Shown: positions 51,518-64,000 of the stretch, one piece after another
Layout of the letters: the number at the start of each line of letters is the position of its first letter
How positions within the stretch are numbered: the stretch's first letter is position 1
Made by a program: the position numbers and the translations under genes
Notes under the pieces: generated by a model
What the model was told of the DNA's origin: nothing
The model's database searches: none
The model's input: only the letters and a program-made list of their open reading frames with translations
Assembly (NCBI RefSeq): GCF_910592395.1
Contig: NC_088323.1
Span: forward strand, 3,224,001 to 3,288,000
Length of the DNA: 64,000 nt
Source: Lineus longissimus
Lineage: Eukaryota > Nemertea > Pilidiophora > Heteronemertea > Lineidae
Reading direction: 5' to 3'

Positions 51518-53766
51518 CTACAGTCCGGTGAATAGCTCGACGTAGGCTGCCGCACCTTTTCGGTTCAATCTTGCCACATACTGCCCCACCTCTTCAATAA
51601 CAAGTGGCTTGAACCTTGGCCTCAGCAGGTTTCGTTTGACGCCTCTGCGCTTCAGGAGAAAGTAGTGGTCGAGCTCCTTGCAGAGAAGGGCTTTCTCGAA
51701 TTTCTTCATGAAGTCAAGGAAGCGATTGGCTAGATTGTTTTCGCGCCATTCTGTGGGGTAGTGGTACTCGTCCAACAAGTGGAGGAAAACCGTCTTGTAG
51801 ATGTATGAAGGGAAGGCATGGAACTGTGGATGCTTGCTGCGCAGATACTTTGCAAGCCGACATACCTGTTTACTCCAGCCGCCATTACCCTTGTCCAGTG
51901 GAGCGATCTTCGCAGTTTCGGTAGGGCCCATCGTTTGTCTCCAACGCAAAGTTGAAGGGTCACTAGCGGTCAGAGTGTGCATGGGGCCTAGGCTTGGATG
52001 ACATTTGGCAACCAGAAGATTATCTTGGATGTTGAGGCAAGGTACGAAATCCATATCGAAAGAGGACCGACCGGAATTGTAGAAGACTTCCAGTTTTAGG
52101 TTAGGACCAGCCTGGTTTGACTGATGGACTATATTTGTCACTCCGTTGATGCCAAACGGCGCTGCCCTCGCGCACAAACCTATATTGGCCTGTTCAAGGA
52201 CGTTGGTCAGCTTTCCCACCAAGTAGGCATGTACTTTCATCGGTGAAAGGTACTCCATCGAGCCGGACTTCAAGAGCATCTTGTTCATTTTGGGCACCGA
52301 GTGCATCAGGACCACCCGAAAGTAGCCTTCGCTCCCAGGTGTCTCCAGTGCAAGGGAGCCATATCCCGCCTGAAAGAAATCAGTAGAATTATAAGAAAGC
52401 TCTGGTTTAATAATTACTTGAGTCTAAAAACTATATCATTTTAATCACAGTGATTAAAAATTCCCGATTAATTCAAAAAGTTACAATATTACGTTGTTTC
52501 CGCCGCACATATATGTAGCACAGGTGACGAAGCAGCTCGCTTCAATATAAAGGTCCAGGTTTGAAAGTTACTGAATTACGAAATTCCCGTTACGATTCTT
52601 GCAAGATTCTGGTGAATATCTCATTAATTTTCTCATACAATTGTCACAGGATACCGATTTGAAATCTCGATCATGATTTCAACAAAAATCATACAAGAAT
52701 CTTGTAGAGGTTTTTTCGTCAAATTTTTGCGCCTCTTGAGTTTGCGATTCGCGAGGATTTCTGAAAAACACGATTTTTATTTTGGTGTGTGATAAAGTGT
52801 TCTTTCTGGTTATGAGCAAAAAACCAGCTTTTTCGCTATTTCTATTCTCGCAAATCTACCGAAATACGCGAAGATTAAGCGATTTTGAAAAATTATCGCC
52901 TTGAAGGGAGTGTACATTTACAAAAATATATTTGTGTGCATTTAAAATAGCGATTAGTTTGTAACCTACCGCAATATCGATGTGCAGAAGATAGTCGCAC
53001 TCCTGATTGCCTGGAATCTTTAGGTCTTCAGCTGTACTTCCTGGAAAACAATTGAACCAAAGTAAACAGCTGTCTGTGTATCACCAATAAAAAAAATGTG
53101 TCATTTTTTCTCAAAAATGATAGTCTTTTTATTGTTGTCTTTTTCCCAAGATGATAAACTTGTCATCTTCCTTTACCAAGATGGTTGTTTGTTTTCCGTT
53201 TTTTCACTTGTTGTCAATTGTGAATTTCCGTTGTCTCTTTTTACTAGTGTCCTTTTCTTCGTTGCCACGAAAAGTCGAACCGGCGATTATATCATTTAGA
53301 GAGACTGACTCTGACTTTGAACTAGGCAGTTGTACCTTGGTTCGACTTTCTTTGGAACCACCCTGCACATTTATTCATGACGACCTTGACCCTGTAGCTT
53401 ATATTTTCTAGGGTCAAACGTTGTTAACATATCATTCTAGCCAATAACCGACCTCGTTGATAAGTCATTTTGAAGAAAAAAAACAGAAGAGAAGGTTCTG
53501 CTAGATGCATTATTGCCCGTATGACATAATGCTCATGAAACAATCTATAACAATGTTGCTTGCTCACCGATTCTTTCCGGTTCATCTGGAAATTTCAATT
53601 CGGCTACACTCTTTTGAAGTCCCCTCCTCAAAGCTTTTCCGACTTGAATTGAAAGTTGCCGGACCTCCTGCTTCTCCTCGCCCGAAATACCTAGCTTCTC
53701 ACGCACAACTCTCGTCAAGACATTCTGCAGGGCGGGATACTGGTAAGCTGCTTCCGAGAAAGACAT
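51518..53766 (-). CDS. cGAS-like receptor / Mab-21 family nucleotidyltransferase
   Basis: Three exons (53766-53568, 53040-52970, 52369-51518) join in frame to 373 aa, typical for the Mab-21/cGLR family. After an N-terminal helical region (LTRVVREKLG... QLSIQVGKALRRG) comes the nucleotidyltransferase core. The GS motif spans the first splice junction (G67-S68 in RIGSTAEDLK). The metal-binding E80 and D82 are in NQECDYLLHID, and the third acidic residue is about D197 in SSFDMDFVPCL. The C-terminal helical part has the family signature STLRWRQT, then SKQVCRLAKYLRSKHP, then FPSYIYKTVFLH and CKELDHYFLL. The vertebrate cGAS zinc ribbon (H-CC-C) is not seen. cGLRs sense nucleic acids and make cyclic dinucleotides for STING; other Mab-21 members are not enzymes. 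The intact triad favours catalysis. Whether it senses DNA or RNA cannot be told. It is divergent from the SLC28 gene, 1.2 kb away. Confidence 0.9.
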
Positions 53767-54973
53767 GATCTGTAATAAAGAAGATATAATATTTCTCCAT
53801 TACCTTATTTTGCCAGTTGCCTACAGTTAAAAGAATTCAGGTATAGCCAAATACGCGGTTTATTGCCTTTAAACAAAGGGTTTTCAGGGTAAATCGTGAT
53901 GAAATCGACCCCACCAAACATAATTCGTGGGGATCAAGGGGATGGGGTGGGTGGGTGGATAGAACATTGTCTCTTATGTTCATTTTGTGGTCTTTTCTTT
54001 AACACGATTTTGGCCAAATGTGAGTGGAAAGCGCATCTTCAGCCAGGAACGTCGTTGGCGCCAATATACCCTTTTGGCCCGATTTCAGCTGGTCTGGGTA
54101 AAAACTAAACCTGAAAATTGTAAATTAGGCATATTGTGGAAACAAACGTGCCCAACCAAAAACCAACCCATCAAAAGAAACTCGATCGAATTAGTTGATA
54201 GCGAAGCCTTCAAGTAGCCGACGAATAAAACACCTACCCTTTTATTTTAGAGCCAATCGATGACGCAGATAAGTCAAATCGGTTAGGCGAGCGTGCAACA
54301 CAAGACACCTCTGTCTGGCTACCACACCTTGTCTGACTCACAGACTAGAGTGCAAAAAAAAGATAAACAAGTGTTATTTTTAGATGCGCGGGAATCCACC
54401 GATTCGGCGAATCTGCAATCCATTCAGAGTTTAATATAAATCGATATCTAGCCAAATTCATGTACAATGTATAAACATAAACTATAATGATGCACAGGCC
54501 ATATGTAGCTATATTGGTGTCAACGTACATGTATAGGCAGACAATACATGTACATGTACCTTTATCAAGTGGCACAAAAAACTTGATATTGAAACCTACT
54601 AGCGCTGTACTTGTTGTATATGCCAAGTTACGCATCTGCGACTTTGAGGGTATATATGCCAGTGCACTCCTAAAGACTCAGATCATCTACAGCCCAGTAA
54701 CTAGGTGACATATATCTGATATCTTTGAGATACTAACAGTAATTTCTTCGGTTAGTTTTAGATTTCAGGAGACGTGCCACCACCTCACGGCTTTTTCCAA
54801 GTGTAGACGTAAGATGAGGACACCAGGATACATTTAGGATACATTTAGGATACGATGATGGCAAGGACAAAAGCTGATAATATGCTTCAGCTTAATACCT
54901 TATTTTAGTATCTTAAAGTAATTTCTTTTTTTTAGTTTTAGAGTTTTATTGAGGTCTGACATACACCACCAAC
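53767..54973. other. Divergent intergenic region, cGAS-like / SLC28
   Basis: About 1.2 kb between opposite start codons, so it probably holds both promoters. Palindromic ACATGTACATGT-type runs lie at about 54525-54560, and a short tandem GGATACATTTA repeat at about 54821-54851. No coding exon. Confidence 0.5.
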
Positions 54974-57900
54974 ATGACTATCTCCAAGTCTAGGGGTAAC
55001 AAAGAAGATGGCGCCTACTGCAACCGAGGTTATCATGACAACGAGAAGACCAGCGAGTCCAGTACCAAAGAGGTAAAATGCAAATTGCTAGGTGTTGCAG
55101 AATTCATTTACGATTTATTAAGAATATCCCCCATGCCAGTGACAAGGACAGAAATCACACCAACTTTAGTACCTCAGTATAAAAGGTAGGCTTAATGCAG
55201 CTGAAATGCACGATATTTAACCGTGATTACTTCACAAAGGCAATTTATCGCAATAAATATAGTTCTGGAAACAACAACTGCCATGAACGTATTCTCGCTT
55301 CTCTGAAATAGTTGTCGACCGAGTCGTGTGAAGCTTTGTTTTATGCCTTGTGGTTTGAAATTCGGTTTCCAAGAAGATCTAGTTTGTTACATATCCGAAA
55401 TGAGCTCGAAGAAGCTGCATCAAAAAGAATCGTCCGTAACTCAGAAAATACTTCTTCTGTAGTAGGTTAACCATGTTTAAGCTAGATTTCAATATTACTG
55501 AATACCCGGTAGACCATCATTTACCGGACATTCTTTCAAGGCTAGAGCCCTTTTGGTTGAGTTCTGCTGTGGCTTCCTGCCAGTGGCAGCGCAGTATCGT
55601 AATAAAATAGATATATTATGACGCTGCATGCTCTCATTGGCTCATTTATCACATCTTTTAGCCTGTCAGTCCCAAAAAGATGGAAGTCTTCACCATAGAC
55701 GACGGCAGAGAAGTTGAAGACAATGAACCCATCGAGAGAGCGGGTTGCTGCTCAAGGAACATGGGTACCATCCAAACTGGTATCGGGAACCTCTACGAAA
55801 AATACAACGATGCGATCCATATTATGATCTACGCGATACTTCTTATCCTCTACGGTTGTTACTTCTCCTATGCTATGTACTACAGTTTCGGCGACGAGGG
55901 TTCTGTCAGGTTGCTCTGGGTGACGTGTGTGGTGGTGTTCTTCAGCATCATCGCCGTCATGAACGCGAACTTCGGGGAGAGAATGTACAAGTCTTGCATT
56001 GGGCCCGCTGAGAGGTTTTTCAAATATGATGTTGTTGGAAAGAAGATCTTAAAGGTTACGAAAGTGTAAGTTAATTGAGACTGACTCTCACATTAAAGAT
56101 CACTATTTTACATGTACATGTACAACGCGCTATGCAATTCGCATGTTTTCTGGTGAAGTGACCAAACACCGCCAAGTTACGGGGTCAGCCTCTGTTGATT
56201 TCGACATCACGGGGGGGGGGGGGGTAATACAATTGATGTATGCAATTTTCGACCTGATTGTTTTCTTTGTAATGCTCGACTTTATGCTAAAAATCTGCTT
56301 CTTTTTCAGGATTGTTTTACTAATAATTCTGGTTCTTGTTGTGGTCTTCCTCGTCCTCGATGTTGCCCTGAAGCATCCAATAAACCTCGTATCCTTGGCT
56401 GGTTTAGCCGCTTACATCCTATTGTTTTACATATTCTCATTCAGTCCAGCAGCGGTAGGTATCGTGATTGACGAGATTGATCTGGAATCGACCAATTTCA
56501 AAAATATTCTCTTTCACCAATGTTTTTCTTTCTTGGTGCTGGAGTGCATATTCAATCACTTACAACATAATTCATCAAGTCTTTGAATTACAAAATGATA
56601 TTTTGTTGACGTGCGTTTTGCACAGAATTGTCGCACAAGTTGCTCTTGGACCAAGGAAACAATTTTGATCGAATTCCATTATCATAATTCGCTTGGTGTG
56701 CTGTCTTCAGGTAAAGTGGCAGCCTGTCATCGGAGGCCTGCTCCTTCAGTTCGTCTTCGCCCTTATCATCCTTCGAACCACAGCGGGATTTCAAGCCTTC
56801 GAATGGCTTGGCCAGCGAGTTTCAGAGTTCCTCGAACACACAGATGCTGGATCCAAATTTGTCTTCGGAGACGATTACACGGAGCATTTCTTTGCTTTCA
56901 AAGTAAGTAAGGGACTATTTGAAGTTAATTCATCCGCGGTCGTTTAGTTTTCGCATATTTTCGAATAACCTTGATGCGCGAATAACTCCAGGCCGCTGAA
57001 CACCCGTGAGCGTAGCTGGTCTTTTCAGAGCCTGTGCGCCAAATATGTATTTTGAGGTCTTTCGAGTGTAGACTGAAGATCTCCTGTGCTGGATCGACTC
57101 CCACCGTTTAGGTCATCCGAAGCCTTTAGTTTTTGCCTGTTTGGATGGCTTGTATAAAGATATCATTAGTTGAATCAAGTAATCCGATGTTGAATTATGT
57201 CAAGTCGAATTCTTTTTCTTGTGTTTCGATTTATCCATCCTTTCGCCCTTCAAGGTTTTGCCAGTCGTTGTTTTCTTCAGTACGATCATCTCCGTGTTGT
57301 ACTACCTTGGTTGGATGCAGGTGGTGATAAAGAAGGTGGCCTGGGTCATGCAGACTTTTATGGGAACAACTGCAGGAGAATCTCTCAACGCTGCTGGGAA
57401 CATCTTTATCGGCCAGGTAAAGGTTGGGGCAATGGGATTTTTCTCCTCTGGTCGTGGCTACTTTTGTTAGATGCAGGAAGGTGGCCTGGCAATGCAGACT
57501 GTTGTTGGTACAACTGTTAGGGCCTCTCTCAAGGCCGCTGAGAACACCGTCATTGGTCAGGTAACTCAGGGGATAAGTAATTGATGGCACCCTACGGAGT
57601 AACCATGACGCTCACCAAACCTCGCTTCCGTATTTTATGTATATTAGATTGATGACTTTTATGTGTTTTTACTTTCAGAGCGAGGCTCCTCTCATGATCC
57701 GTCCACTCATTCAGAACATGACCAAGTCGGAGATCCATGCGGTGATGACTGGAGGGTTTGCCACGATCGCTGGATCGGTTCTGGCTGCCTATATCAACTT
57801 TGGGGTAGGCAAAATATCATATCTTTGTGTTGTAGCCATAACGTACAGGCTGTAGCAATCGCTTCATTCTTTTGGCAAAGGACAGAGTGCCTCTTTCTGG

Positions 57901-60106
57901 CTTCATAACGCATCGAGGCTTTGGGGAGGTGCCTCTTCGTGAGATTTATTTGTAATTGTATTAAAAACTTCAGAATCCCATTCATATAATCATATTACAC
58001 TGTTGCATGTAATTTTAAACATGTATGAGTCCCACGCATATTGCACTGTTACATTGTACAATATACATGTACATGCACGTGTATATTAAAGGTGCCGGCG
58101 AACCATCTCCTGTCCGCATCCGTGATGTCGGCCCCCGCTGCCCTGGCCATGGCTAAACTCTTCTACCCAGAAACGGAGAAGTCGAAAACTACTTCGAAAG
58201 ATGTCGCCACCATTGAGAAAAGGTAATTAAGGAACACGAAGTGCTGGCGATCACGCAGTATGCGTAATCGATTTAAATTACATTTTGAGAGTTGTTCAAA
58301 ATCAACAGCTCGGTAAATTTCCAACTTTTGGCTTTTTTCATGCCAGCGATAACATCATACGTTTTATGTCCATTTCGGATTCAAATTGCGATATTTCTCT
58401 TACATGTACCATTAAGCCCAGAGAGGAACATCATTGAAGCGGCTTCGACTGGAGCATCCCAGTCCATCAGACTGGTAGCCAATATCACGGTGAACCTTAT
58501 TGCCTTCCTTGCCATTCTCCAGTTTATTGACTCAACGTTGATATGGGTTGGAGCAAGGGTGGGAGTCGACGAACCGCCCCTATCGTTTAAGGTAACTGGC
58601 ATGCGCAGTTTTAAGGAGAGCTTCAGAAGTAACGGAAAGCTAGATTTTTACTTTGACTGATTACGACATTGCAGTTTTCCGCTTATCAAATGTAAACAGT
58701 CAATAGCCAACTAACAACATTTGCTTTTTTAAATTAGTCTCCTCGTTTGTTTTATTCCAGCTGATCTGTTCCTACCTCTTCTGGCCCCTCTCCGTCCTAA
58801 TGGGGGCTGACATCGAGGACTGCGGAAAGCTAGCTGGCCTGATCGGACTCAAGACCTTCACAAACGAGTTCATTGCCTACTCGGAACTCGGAACTCTTAT
58901 CTCCAATAAGGAAACACTCGACAACTACACAAGTTTCTACAATACAAATAGCAGTGATCCTAATGCAGTAACAACGATAAATAACGGCAACCTTTATCTC
59001 ATTTATACTGGCATCACATTGGCAGGAGGAGTAATAAAGGTATGTTCTCCCCAAATCACTAAACCATGTCGGTAGTTATTTCAAGACGAATGCCAATGTA
59101 ACGTTTTTGATTGTTTCCCGCTATTTCAGTGTTTCCATACAAAAGACAGCTGCGGAAATCACGGTGTAGAAGCAAAGAAAAACGTTACGATATATCGTTC
59201 AGCGTTCTCAAATAATGAGGGAAAACACTCGAAAACGTTACACAGCTCGTATCCCTTCTTGACCCATCAAGTCTTCGACACGCAAAGACAGCTTCAAAAG
59301 GATATACATGTACTAGAGAGAGTTAGCCAGGGTTTCTTGGCATGCCCATTTTATAGGTTTAAATAGCAATTAATTCCTTACAATATTGACACATCGCGGA
59401 AGGAAGTGTCTCTCTTCACTGAGTTATGATGCATCTACTGGATCTTTATTAAACTGTTTCAAACATGTTTCAGAAACGAACCGAGATCATAGCGACCTAC
59501 GCTCTCTGTGGCTTTGCCAACTTGGGGTCGATGGGCATTATGATTGGAGCCTTGAGTGCGATGGCGCCCCATAAGCAGAGTGATATCGCAGCAGTGGCGG
59601 TGCGGGCGATGATCGCGGGGAACGTGGCGTGCTTCATGACTGCTTGCATTGCTGGTCAGTACAACGGAGCCCCTGTTTGGCTAACGTAGCTTATGTTATA
59701 CTTTCAAATCCCTGAGAAATTAATACTTCTCTGATCAAAGCCAGTCATGTTCTTCACTTACTCAAAAAGCACGTGTGCGTTTGTAGAAGACACATTGCAG
59801 TTGTGTTCACTGCAGGGAGCAGAGCATTTTGTCTTTCATAAGTTGAGGTTTAACCATATTTTCTGTGCAGAAATTTGCTTTGGCGAGGGTAGTAGCCTCG
59901 GGCACTACTGGTTATCTACAGGTATCTTAGACTGAGCAGTACCTAGAAACATGCAACCATATATAGGTCTACCAAAGCCGGAGACTAGGAAATTAGTCAA
60001 TGATGAAGCGCTTAATGACTTTCCATATTTATATTGCACATAGAATCTCTTGTTTATTTTGTTTATTTGATCTTCAGGTTTGCTGTACCAACCCTCGTTA
60101 GAGTGA
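54974..60106 (+). CDS. Concentrative nucleoside transporter (SLC28/CNT family)
   Basis: Eleven exons (54974-55072, 55662-56065, 56310-56454, 56711-56902, 57255-57416, 57679-57804, 58092-58222, 58417-58591, 58761-59039, 59474-59654, 60078-60106) give 640 aa; human CNTs are 649-691 aa. CNTs drive nucleoside uptake with sodium or protons at the plasma membrane. The N-terminal ~75 residues are cytosolic. The core holds the hairpin motif [14 protein letters not shown] (about residues 316-329), [11 protein letters not shown] across the exon 5/6 junction (SEAP about 335-338), [17 protein letters not shown], the [20 protein letters not shown] motif, [12 protein letters not shown] and [15 protein letters not shown]. 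In CNTs the G-x-x-x-x-x-S-L and (T/S)EAP segments line the substrate site. The protein stops soon after CIAGLLY, so the C-terminal tail is much shorter than in vertebrate CNTs. A degenerate second copy of the exon-5 end lies in intron 5. Confidence 0.95.
57471..57560 (+). pseudogene. Duplicated partial exon 5 of the SLC28 gene
   Basis: 90 nt preceded by an acceptor-like TTTTGTTAG and followed by a donor GTAACT. Read at phase 0 it gives [20 protein letters not shown] then [10 protein letters not shown], clearly a copy of the last 34 codons of exon 5 with 4 codons lost. It has no stop and keeps phase 0-0, so it could be a cassette exon. However, [13 protein letters not shown] has become [13 protein letters not shown], altering the substrate-site motif. 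It is a relic or a rarely used exon. Confidence 0.75.
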
Positions 60107-61351
60107 ATTCATTCCGGATGGGCCAGTATGCTGCAGCCGTACGCAAATTCGTTTGACGTTTTTAATAAAAGCCTTAAGGAAAAGCTGAAAAATGTGTCTC
60201 ACTGCATTGACTCAATCGATCTCGACGGTCAGATTGTTCCAAAATGTCTCGTTTTCCACCGACAATCACTTTGATAGAAGTCATGCTGTGACACTGTGTC
60301 GGGCTCGTAGTCATCAAGCCCTTTCGTTTTACATTCAGCATCTTCTAACCAAATGTACACTTGTCGATTTTAATCATATCACGTTTTATTAGTTTTTCAT
60401 ATGAAATTTTAATAGACTAGTCGGTAACAATGATATACAATATGCATTAAATATTATATTCTAGATATCAGAGATGATAATTTTGTTTTGTGGACAGCAG
60501 GATGTCTATACAGCAGGATGTTGGACTTGTAAAATAATAATTGTAATGTCCACCAACTGTCACGATGCCGCCTTTCTTTAGGGAAGATTTAGATTTTTAT
60601 GCGGTTTTTGGTTTTGGTTTATTATTACTCAGTGATGGCTCGTGTTTTGGCAGGCCCAGATCATGCTTTCAAATGAAACGAGATGATGGGCGATGAACAT
60701 GCACACCGTACTTGTACGCGTTTAGGCCTACCGAGGGGCGTCTATACAGCAGGCGCGTTTACGTAGTGGTTATAGTGATATGACACCTCCGCGCCGGTTA
60801 AAATATCTTAAGGTACATACGGTGATTTGGCCTACATCTTACAACCAGTCGTGAAAACTTTTTTTTAAATTGTATAATATTGTAACATAATTTAACCAAC
60901 TTTGCATTATATGTACGATTTTAAATTAAATAAAATTTGACTTTATTAGAGCCCATTCGATCATTTCAATCGCCAAGCAACCCACCATCAAAATTGAACA
61001 CGTGCATCATATCAAGCGAGCACCGGTGTAACATTTGCCAGCTTTTCCCAAATTTCAGTGTTCCTTATTCACGGTATAACGTGACCACTTACCGAACAAC
61101 AACAACAACAATCATTCGAGGCCTGCTCTTTATATTGTAGGGAGCACTCACACTCAGAAACACTCCAAGCTACTACACATACATCTTATATCGAATATAT
61201 AAATATCTGGCCGAAATTGATGACCTGGATAGTCACGAGTTCGCTGTTGACCTGATTTCTATCGCAGCTCTCGAGACTTTTCATTCAATGTCAATAATGG
61301 CCAGACTAGACAGGCCTGTACACTGATCGAGATTCTAATATTGATGCAAAA
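60107..61351. other. 3' UTR of SLC28 and intergenic region
   Basis: The SLC28 3' end is followed by AT-rich sequence without a supported exon. The promoter of the next gene must lie at the right side. Confidence 0.5.
60164..60169 (+). terminator. Polyadenylation signal of the SLC28 gene
   Basis: AATAAA 58 nt after the stop codon, in TTTAATAAAAGCC. Confidence 0.75.
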
Positions 61352-63694
61352 ATGCTGTCGAAGTTCTTTCTGGTGATTTTCGGGTGCTTGTATGTGAGGC
61401 GGTGCACAGGGGCGACATGCGTTACAAATAGTCCCTGTTCATGTACATATGATGATGGATCTGGGACCGTAGATATATCAAGCCTTGGAAACACTGACGG
61501 AAACCCAAGGTATGATGAGGAATTTCACTCCGTAACCTACATCTCGTGTTTTTCTCGTTTTTTGATCGTATTTGGTATCACCTCTCTATTTGGTAATCGC
61601 ATTTGGCAATCTCTCGTAAAGTAGAAGTGCCCAATCGTCTTAGTATCCCTGTTGCTTGTTCCTTCTCGCGTTTCCACATGAAAATACGACCTTAAACGTG
61701 ATTTTACAATGACATTCTATATCATTTTGTTGGATTAACGATTCACCCTGAACTCCCCAGGAGGCGCTATGATACAGCAGAAAACTGTTAGTTGGTCGAC
61801 CTTTTAGTTCAAAATGGGCCAAAGGTGGCGCATGGCTTCATACGAAGATTTGGGGCCATGCATCGCATTCAAGTCTATTCAAACCCGAAATACCCGCGGT
61901 CGGGTGAACTAAATGTGCTGTAGACCACAGTACGTTAATATTGTTCTCATCAAATAATTCCACTTTTTCAGACTGAAAGACGAGATCGGCACCGCTGACT
62001 CCGCGAAGTATTCCTACAATCCGTGTACATCTTTCACAGAACACGAGTGCAAAGATGTCGCTGTGAGTTTCCCTCCGAGTGTTTTCTGGACACGTAGTGG
62101 TAACTGACACGTTGCGCTGGCATTTGGGGTTGTTGTGACCATAGCCATCAGCCATGTGTGTCGTCTAAGAAAAAATCGAGATAAAAATGCTAGGATGGCT
62201 ATCGTTGCCACTTTGGCCAATGTCTTTTTCTTATAATGAAGATCAACCTGCCTGACGTAGCGAGAGCGATTAGCTTCGCGACTGACATGGGGCGAGAATC
62301 AGGAACTTCACTCAAGTACCCTACTTATATGCATTAATGGATACTTTTTGCAAGGTCTTTCTACTTTTTTTCTGTCTCTCTATGTAGGTTTGCTATATTA
62401 TAAACAACACCGAACGGGATTATTACATCCCAGCCGGAATGCAGCCTACGGCAAAATTCGGCATGAGTGGGGCAGATTTAGACATCACCTACACAACCGC
62501 AGATGATGCGTGAGTATGATACAATCATTTAAGGAAATTAATCATTTAACACCCTGCCATAATTCCTTACCACTCCCTGAAACGTTTGCAAATTCACTTT
62601 ACCTTCTTAGGCGAGGGGATTTCGACAATAATTTCCAGCTCAACTATTCATACTTATACTCTAAAGTACGGCCTTTTTGGCAAGTGAATGCCAATGGTTG
62701 GTCACCGCTCAGTCGATGGAGGTCAACCACTTAACTAGTAGAACAAAAATCGATAACCAGGATGCAGGTCGATCGTCAGAAGGGAGTTGATGATTTGGTC
62801 TTGTGGTGATCGTATGGATTCGCTCTAACGAACAAAATAAACCATCTGTACGAGGTAATTGCTGCAAAAAGCAGGTCATTGTAGTCCCAAAGATAAAGTG
62901 ATCCGAACTACGCTCAAGGCGAGACTCTCTCCTACCTCTATAGCGAACGTATCATCCCTTTTCGTTTAAGGAAAACCATAGTCACATTAAAATGTGATAA
63001 GACGGTGACAGGCGAGCCGAAATGGGAGGTGCTAGGTAAACCACCACAGGCCACCAACATGGTAAGCGTCTTGCTCATTTGCAACAACAGAGGCTTGAGA
63101 GGGATGAAGAAACAGCATCAGCGTTAATCAGCGACACATGCAAGGAAAATAACTTTTTTTTTATTTGAAAACTACGCTAATTGCGCAAGGAAGAGTTTTT
63201 CATTGGTTATACTAAAACTCATAATTGCCAGTCTAGTATTAAAAAACTGGTGGTTCAAGCAAACTAGATGATTGATCTTATCTGGCCGCATCTGGCCGTA
63301 TCTTGGTAATGTCCGAAGCTTCTAATATTTATCGTCTGTAACCGTTTTCTTTCCTTTTTTCAGCTAATTACCATGACCCACAATTGTAACTGCCCAAACG
63401 CATGCAGCGCAGGAGCGGCTATGGCTCTAAGCATTGGTTCGATACTGTGCATAATGTAAGTATGAACCGCTCACCATGTGTTTCAGCTGTCCTGTAAGGT
63501 GACATCACATCATTTCTTGAACACTGGACGAGTTTAACCCTTAGTACAATGCATTTTCTCTTTTCAGTCTTCTAGTCGGCCTCGTTGTGTACTTTGGTTT
63601 TGGGGCTTTGTTTCTGTTTTTTGTCAAAAAAGAATCCGGCGTGAATGTAGTACCTAACCACACCTTCTGGACAGGTTTACCGGGACAAATACAG
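61352..63694 (+). CDS. Mannose-6-phosphate-receptor-like type I membrane protein (3' end outside window)
   Basis: Six exons join in frame: 61352-61509, 61972-62062, 62388-62509, 62944-63061, 63364-63455 and 63568-63694, giving 236 codons so far. A signal peptide (MLSKFFLVIFGCLYV) is followed by a Cys-rich lumenal domain: CSCTYDDGSG, then YSYNPCTSF, ECKDVAVCYI, DYYIPAG, LDITYT, TLKCD and WEVLGK, then MTHNCNCPNAC. This order matches Man-6-P receptor/ATG27-type MRH domains. One transmembrane helix follows (about residues 178-210, IGSILCIIFLVGLVVYFGFG). The cytosolic tail NVVPNHTFWTGLPGQIQ resembles the VP..FW..LP segment of the family, normally continued by a DG motif in the next exon, which is outside the window. 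The residue after AVC is Tyr, where related proteins often have the sugar-binding Gln, so ligand binding is uncertain. It may act in Golgi-lysosome sorting. Confidence 0.83.
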
Positions 63695-64000
63695 GTACGT
63701 CGAAGAGGTACATGACTCTCGCCATCACCAAAGATACAGAATTTTCTTCAAACAATGACTGTGAAAATTATATGATAATTTTTTGTGGAAAATTTGCCAC
63801 TGTGGTGGGCTTACATTTTATTTTTGGTATAGAACAAAAAGGCCTCAACGCAAAATGCATAAACTTTTAAGCAAGAACTAACAGTGTCCGGATCGTAGTG
63901 TGTGCCAAATTTCAAATAATTGATGATAAGTTTATAATATAAGTATGGCCGGGTCTATTTGGCAAGCCGCTCGCCGAACAGGCATCTTTTTTTGTCCTGT

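Overview
This is a nuclear fragment of an invertebrate animal genome. Every gene is split into many short exons with GT-AG introns, tRNA genes have polymerase III signals, and the proteins are animal families. Short TACATGTA-type palindromes are common, as in many marine invertebrates, but the sequence does not let me name a phylum. All gene models below were joined by eye from splice sites and codon phase; each complete model sums to a multiple of three.

Layout. At 2.4-4.5 kb (minus) and 12.0-20.9 kb (plus) lie two head-to-head paralogues of the STRA6/RBPR2 retinol-transporter family. The plus copy is complete (17 coding exons, 736 aa). Only the first five exons of the minus copy are visible, and their lengths match those of the plus copy exactly. 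A tRNA-Arg(CCT) gene sits antisense in an intron of the plus copy. At 22.9-24.4 kb is IDI1 (isopentenyl-diphosphate isomerase). From 24.5 to 43.7 kb there is no ordinary gene but a large repeat array. Its units join a minus-strand tRNA-Asp(GTC) to sequence copied from the 3' flank of IDI1, with 49-bp minisatellites, a perfect hairpin, an ~870-bp insert and, at 30.6-41.4 kb, four copies of a ~2.5-kb element that cuts three tRNA-Asp copies at the same T-arm position. At 44.4-46.2 kb is a secreted WAP-domain protein; at 46.9-48.7 kb (minus) a secreted mucin-like protein; at 51.5-53.8 kb (minus) a cGAS-like/Mab-21 nucleotidyltransferase with an intact catalytic triad; at 55.0-60.1 kb an SLC28 concentrative nucleoside transporter; and at 61.4 kb to the right edge a mannose-6-phosphate-receptor-like type I membrane protein, incomplete.

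The genes do not form one pathway. Two themes stand out: small-molecule uptake or metabolism (retinoid transport, isoprenoid synthesis, nucleoside uptake) and secreted or innate-immune proteins. The most unusual part is the tRNA-Asp array and the element that splits its units.
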